Below, piece by piece: positions 29,111 through 41,673 of a stretch of 64,000 bases of DNA. The DNA lies in assembly GCA_963921425.1 (NCBI GenBank), contig OY992839.1, forward strand, positions 1,304,501 to 1,368,500, read 5' to 3'. A program made the translations under genes and the position numbers. Within the stretch, counting starts at the first letter, position 1, and each line of letters starts with the position of its first letter. The stretch comes from Dryas octopetala. Lineage: Eukaryota > Streptophyta > Magnoliopsida > Rosales > Rosaceae. The notes beneath the pieces are model-generated. The model was not told the DNA's origin and did not search any database. It saw only the letters and a list, made by a program, of their open reading frames with translations.

Positions 29111-32100
29111 TGGTTGGGAACTTGGGATTTTGTAGAATTATACATGTATAAAGCCTGTGGACTGTACTGTACACAAGAGAGGAACTTTTAAGCCCACTAG
29201 AATTTGTACATGTTTATTTTACTCTGCCAGACTGCCACACTTTATAGTCTGTTCCATACAATTAGAATAGGGAAAAGGTGAAACTAAAAATAAACCAAAA
29301 TGTTTTTGGACGGTGGTAAAGGCATCTGGGGTTGTAGGGCTGACCAAATCATTACGGCTTGTTTGGTAGAGTTATTACAAACACTTTCTTCAATATAGTT
29401 TTCAAAAAGCAGTAGGAGAATAATAGTACTTCCATTACCAACTCTTTTCAATAGTAATTTTATCATTTTGAACTGAAAATCAAAAAACAGATTCTGCAAA
29501 ATGATTCTTGGAACAAACTATATAGATGTTTTCACACTGATTTTAATTAATAAGAGAAAATTGTTTTGAATTAGAAGGGAACAAACATGTCCTTAATTAA
29601 CTTTCACTCTGTAAAAACAGAGAGAATAATTATAGTATGACTTTTGTGTTATATTCTTGGCTGCTAAGATAACTTTTGTTGTTAAACTATAAATAATTGT
29701 GGGGTTGAATGATTTTCCCTGAGCATTACCTCATTTCGATAGGGAACACTAGGCTTTCTCAGCCATTAGCATTTGCTGTCAAATGAAAACCAGAAAAAAG
29801 AAGAGGATTCGCTTTGACATTTTAATTAATTATTTATCCACACCATCCAATTAATTATTTACTATTTTATTGCATATGCATGTACTTAATTAGGGTCAAA
29901 CACTACGTTGATGCTGTTAGTGTTACTGCCTAGCTAGGCTTAGAAGAGTGAGGACCCCATTGCCAATTAACTAAATGTTTGACCAACTTCCATACAAAAA
30001 GGGTCTTTCAGAAGACCAATAGCCAACAAGTGCTGCAACTAGAATCTGCAGAAAACATATAAAATGACCGACCAAGTGAGAGATCGAATGAAAAGAACCC
30101 AATTGCTGGACACACTTTAAATTAAATATAAGCCTGTCGTTACTGCCTTCAAAGGCAAGAGTTTCACCATTAATCATGAAGCTTATCATACACTCAATGA
30201 CTCAAATTCCAAATTTGTAGTAATTTTACTCTTCACAGAAAAAAGAAAGCAACATTCCCCTGCTTTCTAGCCCTTGCCATTTGCCCAAATCCAATCTTCT
30301 CTAGTTAGGTAACTTCCAAATCTGTATGGACATATTTGTGTGCTCCAAAAAATTTAAGTGTGTTTAATTAGTTAGGACAAAGATACACTTGATCTTTTGG
30401 GCATAGTCACATGTGTATTTGTTATCAGTTATCACATGTATATTTATTAGGCATATCTCACTGCATGCATCATACCTTCCCAACCGAGAAAAAGATACCA
30501 GAATTGAAAGAAGATATTGTTGAATTTGTTGATATAGGAGCATGTATATATATTAACACATGAAGCTGCAGGTAACCAAGTGCAAAGTTTGGTTATAAAA
30601 ATTTGACATTAGTGGCCACTTATTTCTTTGCCTTTTTGTCATGTGGCATAAAACACATATGCAACATTGCTAGAATGAATGAATGCCCTGCATGTGTAAT
30701 TACTAGAACTGAGAATCTGAGAGTGGTTCTTTATTTTTTTTTTCGGTCGAAAGAGAGTGGTTCATAAATCGAAGAGAGTAGTACTACTACTACTACTGCT
30801 AGTATGTTTTGTCATGCATGCAGCTGCAAAATGATTAATGCCTTTTGCCTAAACTGGTTCCCCTTAGAAGACTCCCAGAAACTTTCACTCAACCCACGCT
30901 TTCCTAATATTGGATAAATGCAACTCTACCCCTAGTCCCTACCCTTTTGTGCTTGGTCTTTTATATGCTGCCCATGTTCCTACAAATTAAATTAAATTTG
31001 GACTCTGTAATTTGACTTAATTTCCCTTTACATTAGCATGTGCACAGTTAGAAAAATGTGGCCGCATTGTTTTTTGTAGATAAATTCCAAAAGTATTTCT
31101 GGATGAATATTTACTGCAATTTGTGAACTGTAATATACTTCCAGAAAATTATGTCCACCTGACAATTTGCATGTGAAATACATATGTTTTTATTGGGCCA
31201 ATGACCAGAATTTCTGGCCTGTAGGGTCTATATTTGTTTCAGATGGTCCAATACACATGTATATATACATTATTGAAGCTTTTGAATAATGGTGCTCAAG
31301 ATTACCAAAAATTTAATTATGAAAATTACACACTTTGATTCGCATGCATGCATAGTAAATTTGTACCATCTTCAATTAAATGATGGTTGGCTAGGATGAG
31401 GCTGACAAGAATATCATATTTTCCTCTTGTGCACTATCGAGCCCGAACCATTGAGTTTGCTTTTAAAAAACTCACATATTTGCTTTTGTTTTGGAATGTC
31501 AAACCAAGAAAAAAAAGACCCTTGTAAACAAGAAAAAGGGTCTCTTTATTTCACTAGAAAGTTGGGTCTGATCGATAAATTTTCTCACCTTTTTAGCCTC
31601 TTCTTCCCAAACAATAATATATCGATGAATTTGTCTACTTCAACTTTCTGATCTTTTACCCAGAAAGATGATGGAATCAAATTCATGGTTTGCACAAACA
31701 TATTAACAAAGCCAACTTTTGCGCACCTTTTGACTCTACGTTAGTGACACCTTTTGCATATTCCACTTAGCAAAAATAAGACGTAGTAGTGTACGCAATC
31801 ATTGTCCATTGATCATACAAACCTTTGTCCTCAAGATAAATGGCTGTTAGTTATTATTGTTAATTGCAAAGCATTGTTCTAAACTATATTTAAGAACTAG
31901 TGCATTGATTCAACAACAAAAGGAACTTTATGGACGGTACGTAGATATCATCATTAAAGGCTTGAATATTAACTTTCCAAATGGTTAATGGTGGTCCTTC
32001 CATCTTAACTAGCACTATCAAATTTAGCTGCGTGGACTTGGGAGTTTCCATTTAGGGCAAGCATCAGTAATCCGAATGTTTATAAAGAAGACGAGTGAGC

Positions 32101-32552
32101 TATTACCAAGGCAATGAGAGAGAGTGGTCCAAATAGCATTTTTCTAGAGTTTTATGTAATTAATGTTAACCACCAATTAATGAGGAAATTAAGTTCCAAA
32201 GGGTCCATTGATACAGAACATTCTAGAGAAATGTCAGAGCAGGAATCAATTCTTATTGTCGGTTATAATCATAAACACAGAGCCGTGAAAAAAGTGAAAG
32301 GAGAGGTAATATTGTTGCCAGAACTTGAAGTTTGCTGAGCAGCAAGAACACAGTTTACATTACTTTCACTTACAAGTAATACTTTTTATTGATAAATATC
32401 ATCATTTTACACTTGCTTGTTACCCAAGAAAAAGGAAGAGATTAAAAAAGAAGGGGGAAAATGCAGAACGATGTTACAGTAATAAGCCTCCCACTCCCAA
32501 TTGCATTACAAGGTGAAATGCCAGGAATGATGGGGCTAGATTAAACGAGACA
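29111..32552. other. Gene-free spacer between FAF and FZL
   Basis: About 3.4 kb of AT-rich DNA without a supported gene. A possible hAT-type fragment starts with GGCTTGTTTGGTAGAG near 29357. The rest holds only short simple repeats such as (CTA)n near 30780-30797. Confidence 0.5.
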
Positions 32553-35500
32553 TCATGATACGTGAAGATTTTGAATTTCAATTCGCAGTGTTTGAAGTTG
32601 TTTATCAACATTGGATAATTCATCTCGACGCTCTTGGAGTTTGTCTAGTCTCTGCTGTGCTGTATCTTGGTAAGGCTGGCTAACAGTTTTCACAAACCTT
32701 TCCATATTCTCAATAGCTTCTGAAAGATCATTCTGCATGGCCTCGTCAACTTCTCGTGCCAAGGCTTCCGCAGTCCTTTTCACCTTATCTATCATCTCTT
32801 GCCTACGTGCTGGAAATCTTGATATTGCAATGAACCTATAACATCAGGGAAGAAGAAGCAAGTCAAACAACATAATCAGTAAAGAATAAAAGAGAATTAT
32901 AATTGAAGAAATGAAGACAAATAGAAAGAGGCGAATTCAAGAAGACACATCACCCGCCAGCTGAGCAAAGACCAAGAGCAAGAAGATCTTCTACAGTGGT
33001 CGGCAGCACAGTTGTCAGAAGTGAAGCAGATAAGCCGGCTGCTCCTAGTCCACCAAATGTCCCCAGAAACTGGATTTGAAGTAAACAATGTCCGCATCAA
33101 ATTTTGATTAAATCAGATATTTTATAAGATAATATAAACAGAACACCTTGTCACAAGCCATCATTATATCTATGGTTGAATCTCACCATCAATTTTTCAT
33201 TTCTTTTTTCCAAAACAGTAAGAAAATAAAAGGCATATCTAAACCCACAAAGTTTTACATAAGCATGTACAACTTTTAATTATGACTAGTTTTCACATCA
33301 CCAAGTCCTACCCATGATCCTAGAAGATATTGAACTCACCGCTTCACGTATTTCTTGCTCAAACAACTTGGAAGCAGCAGTAGCACTGAAGTTCTCTATC
33401 ACTTTCAAGCTGAGTTCATTTCTTTCTCTCAGCGATTCAAATGTCTCCAAATTCACCTGACGACTATCTGGATAGGCAAACGAAGGCCAACGTTTTTCAA
33501 ATGTATCTGCATACATCCTCCCTTCACGAGCATTGTCCGATTGTAACCATATCACGTATTCTCCGAGTAGTTTCTATATAACAAGATATTGACATTAAAC
33601 AGTAACAGTGGAATCAAAGTCCACAGAAAACAATCAAGCATTGTAACAAAGATAATGGAAGAACACACATGCAGAGCATGTTCATGCAGGCAAAATCCTT
33701 CCATAATCTAAAATAAGATTTCAGGGCCTCCCAAAGAAATAGGGTAAAATTTTATGGAACAATGTTAAAGTCATCAACTTACTTGCACATCTGAACGTGC
33801 AGGGGCCATAATGTCATTTTGAACCCTTGAGGTGGCTGGAATGGTGTTAGATTTTTCCCCTTTGAAGACATAGAAAGCAACAAGATCAAGATTTGATAAT
33901 TTCAGAGTAGCTTCTATGAGTTCCACAATTCGTGATTTTGTAGTATCAATCTGCATTCAAGTGCAGGTACAACTCATGAGCTTAATATATGAAAAAATAC
34001 CATCAATTTTCCATTGAATCATACAAGGGCATGAATTTCTGCAAAACATACCACAGATAAAATTCTTCTTCTCCAAGCAATGCTTTCATTTTCCATCTTC
34101 ACTGCATAGTTCTTTACGCTGCCAATTACATCATTCATTGAGGCCAAGTCCTGTTTGGCATATCGGCAGTCTTGTGTCACAAGAGTTTCACAAGCAGAAA
34201 GTAGTTTTTCTGCAATGGCAATGGGTGTTTCCAGTTTGAGCTTCATTCTTTCCATTCCTGTACTTGTTGACCCATCTAAAAAACTGTACAAGAACTTCTC
34301 AAGTTCATAGAAGTTACTGGTTTTCCACTGAGAATCAGATACTGATAGTTTTGCATAATCTTTCCCAAAAGAAGAAGCTGAAAGTTTTGCTTCAAGAGCA
34401 GATCGCGCAGAGACAGGAAATAAAGTTACATGTTCAGTATTCAGCAATTTCTGTGTATTCTCCTTGATGAATGACATAGCTTCCTCAAGCTGCACCAAAT
34501 AATTAAATGTGATAAAGGCAACAGGAAGAGGATTAAGACATATTAACTGGTTTTACTACAAGAGGATTGCAAAAGGTAATATAAAAAATCAATATGAATG
34601 AAATGCATAATAAAACCTCAATGGCATTCCGATAGATATCAGATTTGTTCAAGACAAACACAACTTTCTTCTTCCACTGCTGAGTATAACGAAGAAAAGC
34701 AACCTGGAAATAATGCCAGTAGTGAAACTGAAATCAGCTTTAGGGACAATAAGGGATAGTACAACTGATGCCTAACAAATCAAGGGCTTCCTTGCATGTT
34801 GTATTAGTCAATGTCAAATCATCTACGAAACTTTTTGATCTACATCAATTGTCTTTTTAACCATATGGCTCAGATATTTGTAGCTTTGGACTGTTATCTA
34901 TTCGTATAACTATTTAAACAAATAAATCCAACTTCCAGTTTGTCATAGAATCCTTTCATGAATCTTCTCATCATTGGCCCACTGCAATACTAATCAATCC
35001 CATTCTGGGATAGTGGGGAACGATATTTTCCTAGATGTATATTTTATTTTGCATCCTGCTTTTTCTGAGAAGTAAGTTCTTTATTAGGAAAGGTAGAAGC
35101 CTGGGCAAAAGAATGAGATGTAACCATATAAGCCAGAGACCATGACATTTTTATTTGTCAATGTAAGATCTATAAAAGCATCAAGCAACATGTCATGCCA
35201 TATTGACAAAACAATTAGTCATACCTCACTTTCAGTTAAAGGGCGATCAGCAGAGATAACAAAAAGAAGCAAATCAGCACGGGGCACAAATTCCTCAGTA
35301 AGGCGTTGTTGCCTTTGGAGAATCACATTAGTTCCAGGCGTATCAACAATGATCATCTGTTTTCAATTTAACTGTTTCAAATAAGGAATTGAACTGTTCT
35401 TCTACTGAATAAGATATTAAATGACTCACTTCTTTAAGAATTGGAGCAGGAAGGAAGCATATATATTGACCATCTGGATGCCTTTCACAATGCTGTTCCT

Positions 35501-37731
35501 CACCAGAATCCATGTCAGAATAGCGTAAGAAAGTGATCTCATTAGTTGTAGGAACAACCCCTTCTTTAAGATATCTTCTTCCAAGAAGTGCATTAATAAC
35601 AGTCGACTTACCAGAGTTAAATTCACCCTGTTGAAATAAAGAGAGACAAAGAAGTCATAGGAGAACCAACAGAAACATTCTGACCAAGTTCATGAAAATA
35701 ATGCTGGAAAATCACACTATTCTCATCATGAAAACAATTTTCTTCCAGCTGAAACATGACAAATGACCAATCTAAAGTGATGATTATTTTTGAACATCCA
35801 CAACGTATGACATTAGAACAAGCATTCAATGTCTAAAACAGTAACTTCAAAAGCATGAATCTAAACAGGGACTCAACAAGGGCATATTGCACTCTCCAAA
35901 GGACAAGTGGCTTTTTAGAAAATTGTCATATCATGGAACATTTTTATTAACTACTTCTCATATAATTCTTTCATAACTGTTAGAAGAGGCCGCCTAAATT
36001 CTATCAAGAAAAGAAAAAGGATTTACATGAAATATAGAGCTAATACCAATGTATATCCCTGGAACCAGAATTTGTTGAAGTTCAGCACACAATTACCACT
36101 ATAACCAGTAAAAATGGCTCATCAATTTGAGAAACTGCATCAATGAGAAGCGAAACCTCCTCCATCTGTCATTCAAAACCAATATTCCACTACTCAACAT
36201 AAAGAACACAAATAAAATCTAATGAAATTTAGGATTATCTCAAGATCAACTTCAACAACCAAATGTTTTAATTAAAAGATCACCAGTGGAGCAGCTTTCT
36301 GGATAACATGTATTGCTCTAAGCAACACCGATCTCTCCGATTCTATGAACTGCTTTTCTCTATCCTCCAATTTAAGAAATCCAGCAATGCTATTACTGTC
36401 ATTAGGCCCATTATGCACATTTAGGAATGTGAGCTTATTGAAGCTTTCAACTTCATCCTGTGTTGTACTATTCGTCATGTACACAGTTTCAAACAAATTT
36501 CTAAAAGCATCATCGTCGAGCAGCCTGAAATCCTTCAAAGATGTAACTAATCCACTAGCACCAGATTTAAGTAATCTTGGAATCTCCGTATATAATGCAT
36601 CATACGAAGTGAACATGACAAATATTGGTATCTTCACATTTTTAAACAGAGAGTTCAGTACCGCAAGAACAGGTTCCTGTCCACCAATACCATATATAAG
36701 AAAGTCAGCTCCTTCGGAACTGGAAGCATTTATGGCAGCATCTATATTTTGCACATTTCTAGCCACCAAAGGAAGGACTACTGAATCGGATTTTGAAGCC
36801 ATCATTGTGCTTCTTGCTACAATGGTAGGAAGACCTACATAAGAACAAAAAAAACACATTCCTTACCCAGTAAAGAGATTTTCAATAAACAAATATGATG
36901 AAACTGAAACAAATATTTCTTGTTACCATAATCGGATAATCCACTAAGGTTGGACATTTCAGATAAGGTTAAAATTAGCTAAAGAAGAAACAAACAAGCA
37001 ATGAGCCAGCAGACTCAGCACTAATTATCTTTAAAGTTTATATATTAACAAAGACAATGAAGCTGCCTCAGTAGAAATTGCATTGCATACGACAGCAACT
37101 GATTGTTCCAGCTGTTTGATTAAGTCATTCCAGTAGCTTAGCTTCTACTGAGGCAGCTTCATTGTCTTGGTTAATAGCGTGTGTGTACTAAAATATTCAA
37201 AGCCCAAATAGCAAAATGAGCTGAAGAATGACCTTGATCAGAGAGCACAATCCCACTGGCATTAGCTGCGGCTGCGATATCAACGCGCTCGGAGATCAAC
37301 AAGTACGCGCGGTCCCTTACCACTGACTTCAACTTACAGGCAGCCTCATAGAGCTTGCCACCATTTGCTTCACGACCATTGAGCACCAGAATCCCAACCC
37401 ATTTGGACACGGCCTTGTCAACCAAATCTAGGACATCGTCACCAGCTAAGACATCTTCAGGGTCCAATTGGAGCACAATATTGGGGACTTTGATCTCTGG
37501 GCGCTTGTACCCACCAGGAAACACAGTTCTTTGAGGCTGTTTCTGTGGGGTTTGAGGGTTCTGGTTGGTGAATTGATGTGGGTTTTGGGAGATTGATGAA
37601 ATGGGAAATTGGGTTCGTCGAGGAGGCTGGGATTTGATGCGAGAGAGATGGGTTTGCAGAAATGGGGTTGAAGTTTGGGTGAATAATAGAGGCTGTGTTG
37701 TGGAGGTCTGGAAGGAGTGGAGGGGTACCAT
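32553..37731 (-). CDS. FZL: FZL, plastid FZO-like dynamin-family GTPase
   Basis: Eleven exons on the minus strand: 37233-37731, 36284-36834, 36097-36165, 35430-35627, 35225-35356, 34617-34703, 34052-34489, 33783-33950, 33340-33573, 32954-33069 and 32553-32835. They sum to 924 aa, against about 912 in Arabidopsis. FZL is a membrane-remodelling GTPase of thylakoids and envelope needed for normal grana. A Ser/Gln-rich transit peptide precedes VFPGGYKRPEIKVPN. Then comes a thiamine-phosphate-synthase-like barrel region (YLLISERVDIAAAANASG, SSSEGADFLIYG). The GTPase follows: P-loop GEFNSGKSTV at the start of exon 4, switch 2 DTPGTNV in exon 5 and NKSD in exon 6. A hydrophobic hairpin (GGLGAAGLSASLLTTVLPTT) lies in exon 10, and a coiled-coil tail follows. 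An in-frame ATG at 37803 would add 24 residues, but MVPLHSFQ looks the better transit-peptide start. Intron 1 holds an inverted repeat. Confidence 0.95.
37043..37176. repeat. 34-bp inverted repeat hairpin in FZL intron 1
   Basis: Left arm 37043-37076 and right arm 37143-37176 are reverse complements with one mismatch in 34. The core is GACAATGAAGCTGCCTCAG, and the spacer is 66 bases. TTAA stands near both outer ends. The structure could be a tiny MITE or a small-RNA precursor. Confidence 0.85.
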
Positions 37732-38263
37732 GGGAAAACTTGAGTTCAGAGCTTTCACTCCTCCGCGCACACAGAGAAACAGAGTATGGAAGAAGAAGAA
37801 CAAGAAAGGAGACGATTTTATCTTCTTATCGTTTTAAATTGGTTCATGAAGAAAGACGTTGTCGGTGATGGGCCACACAATATGTCTGGACAGGATTGAT
37901 AGTCTAGTTGGGCCTTACGCAGCCCATATTTGGCCCAAGCCCACCTAGTGGCTCAGTAACCAGGCCTACTCCAAACGACAACACATTTTTCCAAATTTGT
38001 CACTGCAAAAGGAAAAGGAAAAACTGAAAAAGATCTGTAAACGGCGACCCAAATTCCATGTTAAATAGTACTGTGACAAAAGTAAGGGCCAGGATTGAGT
38101 AATTCAAATTGAGAAGCCTCAGTAATGGCGCAGGAAATTACAACTTTGGCCCTTCCACGTTTTCAACAAATTTAATGGGAGAGTGATAGCACAATCACAT
38201 TCTCAGTTTTCTCAAAGGTCGCACACTATCTGGTGTAGCTCTTTGTATATGAGAGTGAAAGCA
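37732..38263. promoter_or_regulatory. Shared divergent promoter of FZL and the 38264-40750 gene
   Basis: About 530 bases separate the two start codons. The interval includes GGGCC/GGCCCA motifs near 37870, 37911 and 37932, similar to TCP/site II elements of housekeeping promoters. No TATA box is clear. In-frame upstream ATGs for the right-hand gene lie at 38183 and 38249. Confidence 0.5.
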
Positions 38264-40750
38264 ATGGGTAAGAGCAAGAGACCAGCTTCTTCAAGAAAAC
38301 AAAACATGGTAAAGGCTAAAGCTTTTACCCTTTTCTGTTGTTTTTCTTCTACCCAATACCCATGTTACATTTTGTTATGTGCCATCTTGAATATTTTATG
38401 GGTATGGCTCAGTTGTATCACTGCACATGTGGGTATTCTGATTTTTCTTTTTTCTTTTTTTGGTTGTAATTTTTTTTTTTTCTTTCTTGGTTAGATAGTT
38501 CTTTATTCTGTATTTGTTTATTGTATATACTTGTATAGGTCTGTGTTTTGTTATTTTATTTTGGGGAGTAATTGACTATTGTATTATGTACTTGTTATTT
38601 TTGTTACTATGTCACTTTTTAGGAGTAATGGCTTGATTTCTTTAATATTTTTGTTTGGGTTGGTGATGCTGATGCTGATGAGGTTAGGGTTAGGGTTTTT
38701 GAGTAAAGACAGAGAGAGGTTTCTCCGAAGTACAAACAAGTGGGAATGTCAGGTTTAGTTGTCTACGACTGTAGGTATTTGAGGCATCTTATGTTTTGGT
38801 TATAAAATGTTTAATTATGTTTCTTTTGCCAGCTCTATTGACACTCCTCTTTAGCTTCTTCTACTGCACATTGTGTGTGCATAAAAACCATCATATATTC
38901 AGTTTTGAGTGCTAGAGGCTAAATGAGTATGGCTAATATTATTACTTTTTCTTTTTGGATTATTCATGGCTATGCTTTGCTTGGTGAGTAACTTGGCATT
39001 TCAATTCTTTGTTGCTGTTATTTGTCTTCATAGCCATAATTCTTCATGTGTTTTTTGGTAATGTTGAATTGTAAATGCCAAATCGGTGCTCTTTAGCTAG
39101 TTGAAATCTTGTATTTAATGGAAGTTCTTGTTTTAATTTATTTATATGTAAACAGAAAAACAGAAAGCTTTAAGGAAATTATGCATCATTATTATTTTTT
39201 GGAAGGTAAAGTGTGTTTTACTGAGGCTTTTCTTCAGATTCTTTATTTCTTTCTTCGTAATTTCCAATATTTTTTTAATTACAAGATGAATTCTATGTTC
39301 ATGTGTGACTTTGGTGTGCATTTGTGTATTTTAAGCTTTTATTACATTTGTAATTGGAATGCAGTTATTATTTGGTTTTCCTTTTATTAGCAATTGTATT
39401 GTTATTGATCAAGCACTGTTACCTTCAATGGTAGTGGCTTTTATTATTATTATTATCTGCAAATATTCAGTGAAATAAATTGGATTGTTTAATTATAATT
39501 TATTGTACTAATAAATGATGCATATGGTATTCAAATCGAAGCCTAAAGCCACAAATCCCTCATCTGAAAGCTCGCAAACACAGCCAGCAAATGCTTCTTT
39601 GGAGCAAACAGAACTGCAACATGAAAATGCATCCCCGCAACTGGAGATAACTAACTCAAAGCTTGGGATGGAAGAAAAATCTGCCAAATCATCTCATTCA
39701 AGGAAAAGACCAAAACACTACAATACTCCTGTTAGGCGTTCTTTACGTATCCAGACTGGTGTTACACCTGTTCAAAACCAGAACACAGAGCGTGTGATTG
39801 AAAATATAAACATTAGTGAAAGTGAGAAAGAAGATGAGGAACCTCAGGAACAATTGGAGGGGCCAATTTTGGAGGAACCTTTTGCTGAGCCAAACTTGGG
39901 TGAGAAAAATATGGAAGAAAAAATTGACTACATGGTACAGTTATTGGAAACATTGAACTCAAAGGTATATTCCCATTTTCTGTGCGGTTATAAGATTTTG
40001 TTTTTTACTTTTATCTGTTAATTTGTGTTGCTTATTTATAACAAATTTTTGTAGATGTGTAATCAGGCAGAGAAGGGAAGCCCAGATTTGAGATACAAAA
40101 GCTTGTATATAGACTCCCAAAAGAAGGTTATTTTCATTTATTGTCATGAACCATCTATCTTCTTGTCAAGGTTATAACATTTCCTTTTATATGCAGATTG
40201 AGGCTTTGATGGAGCAGATTGATACTTTGAAAGATAAAAACCGTCAGCTTTCTTTAAAGCAGGAAGCTGCTCTTGGGAAACTTGAAGGGGTTAGATAACT
40301 TTGCTACCTTGAATTTCCATATCAACTATGATTGACATAACTTGTGCAGTTTAGGGTTTGTGCATTATTTTTTGTGGCATATCAACTATGATTGTCATAA
40401 CTTGTCCTGTTGTGGGATTTGTCAGTTTTTGTTAATATACATCTTACAGTTCCGATTAACGAATTATAAGTTTATTACACCATTCAGAATTTAAAAAGAG
40501 AAAACGAATGGGAAAGGATGGAACAATGTTTGATTCTCATGCTTGCTTTGGTTGGTTGTAGTTTGAGAAAGGGACTCGTGCATTTTCTGAAGTGATGGAG
40601 AAATTGAAGGATGTAGTTGTGGCGGCATCATTATCAAAAGCTACTGATACGGCTGTAAATCCCTCATCTCAAGGAGGACGTGATGCTCTTCCTCCACAGG
40701 TTACAGTTCAAGATTCCAAAGTTTCAGCTAAAAGAAAGAAGCAGCCATAA
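38264..40750 (+). CDS. Plant protein of unknown function with basic ends and a coiled coil, 273 aa
   Basis: Five exons: 38264-38308, 39542-39964, 40055-40126, 40197-40289 and 40562-40750, all joined in phase 0. I do not recognise a named family. The N-terminus is basic (MGKSKRPASSRKQNM). Exon 2 codes a Ser/Gln-rich, then basic, then acidic section with SRKRPKHYNTPVRRSLRIQ, which looks like a nuclear localisation signal, followed by a Glu-rich stretch (SESEKEDEEPQEQLE). Exons 2 to 5 code a likely coiled coil (MEEKIDYMVQLLETLN, IEALMEQIDTLKDKNRQ). The protein ends in a basic AKRKKQP. A nuclear, DNA- or chromatin-associated role is an inference from composition only. Least certain are the acceptor before 39542 and the start, since MRVKAMGK at 38249 is in frame. 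The first intron is 1.2 kb and holds a telomere-like repeat. Confidence 0.75.
38683..38698. repeat. Telomere-like (TTAGGG) motif in intron 1
   Basis: GGTTAGGGTTAGGGTTT, a short interstitial telomere-type repeat or telo-box, lies in the first intron of the unknown coiled-coil gene. Confidence 0.5.
40319..40438. repeat. 60-bp tandem duplication in an intron
   Basis: Two adjacent 60-base units each start with ATATCAACTATGATTG and continue CATAACTTGT. The 5' half is nearly identical, and the 3' half has diverged. It lies wholly in the last intron of the 38264-40750 gene. Confidence 0.75.
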
Positions 40751-40794
40751 AGAAGAAATTAAGAAGGAACCAAAGTCAACAGTTGATCTGATTG

Positions 40795-41035
40795 CTTGGC
40801 AAGCCTTTTGTAAAATGTGAAATATGTTGGTCTGGAAACTAGCTTTGTTTAGTTATATTTTTATACATTGAGGGAACGTTTGGTTGTTGTGGTTAAAACT
40901 TGGTTGTCAATTGATATCTGCTTGGCAAGTCTTTTGTAAAATGTGAATTTGTTGGTCCGGAAACTAGCTTTGCTTTGTTACACATTGAGGGAACGTATGG
41001 TTGTGATTTAAAACTTGGTTGTCAATTGATATCTG
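40795..41035. repeat. Tandem duplication, about 120 bp, in the 3' flank
   Basis: Copy 1 is 40795-40920 (126 bases) and copy 2 is 40921-41035 (115 bases). Both run from CTTGGCAAG to TTGATATCTG and share TTTTGTAAAATGTGAA, GGAAACTAGCTTTG and ACATTGAGGGAACGT. Differences are a few substitutions and short gaps. It starts 45 bases after the stop codon, so it is probably in the 3' UTR. Confidence 0.88.
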
Positions 41036-41673
41036 TTTAGTTGAACTTTGAAGCGTGACTTTAGAAGTTCTTCAGTCACCTATATTCAAGTTTATTCTTT
41101 GATTGACAACACCAACTATGCTGGAGGCAACTCTCTTGAAGTTTATGATGGTTGGCTTTTAGTTTCTGAAACGGGAACCATATGCTGGGTTGAACAAAGA
41201 GATGGGTTATAACATATTTTCCTTTGAAATCACATTACCATATGGATCAACTTCAGTCCACATTTTTTGTTTCAGTACTAGTAGCTTTATTGGATCCAGT
41301 GTATTAAATTCCATCCTACGTGTCCTCGCAGGGTTTGTGTTTTTTTTTTTTTTGGCCATTGTCCTCGCAGGATTGTTAATAAGGATAAAACATCAATCCA
41401 TGAAAGTTATTTTTCGTTAATAAGTCAATTGCTCTCTGTATGCAAATTGTCACATGAATTGGGTAACGGATTCCTGAGATATTGTTGAACTTGGTTGATA
41501 AATAATGACAATTTGGAAATGATAGAACTTAGTTGATAAAGAATGACAATTTTCTACATCATAGACTTTGCACTGAAATTGATATTATTTATTGTTGAGA
41601 AGTGGCTTTAACAAAAGACTATGGCATCAAAATTTACAAAACCAGGCTGCATTTCTTTGGTAATTCCAACCTG
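41036..41673. other. Convergent spacer between two coiled-coil genes
   Basis: About 640 bases between genes that converge, so it must hold both 3' ends. It is AT-rich with a poly-T run near 41340. No gene is seen. Confidence 0.55.

Noticed and set aside
29350-29525. A possible hAT-like MITE with a GCTTGTTTGGTAGAG end
   Set aside because: The opposite end matches poorly and no target duplication is visible; not enough to call.
37057-37076. Start of a miR167-like sequence (TGAAGCTGCC)
   Set aside because: Only the first ten bases agree with miR167 and the star side does not fit, so it is treated as an unnamed hairpin.
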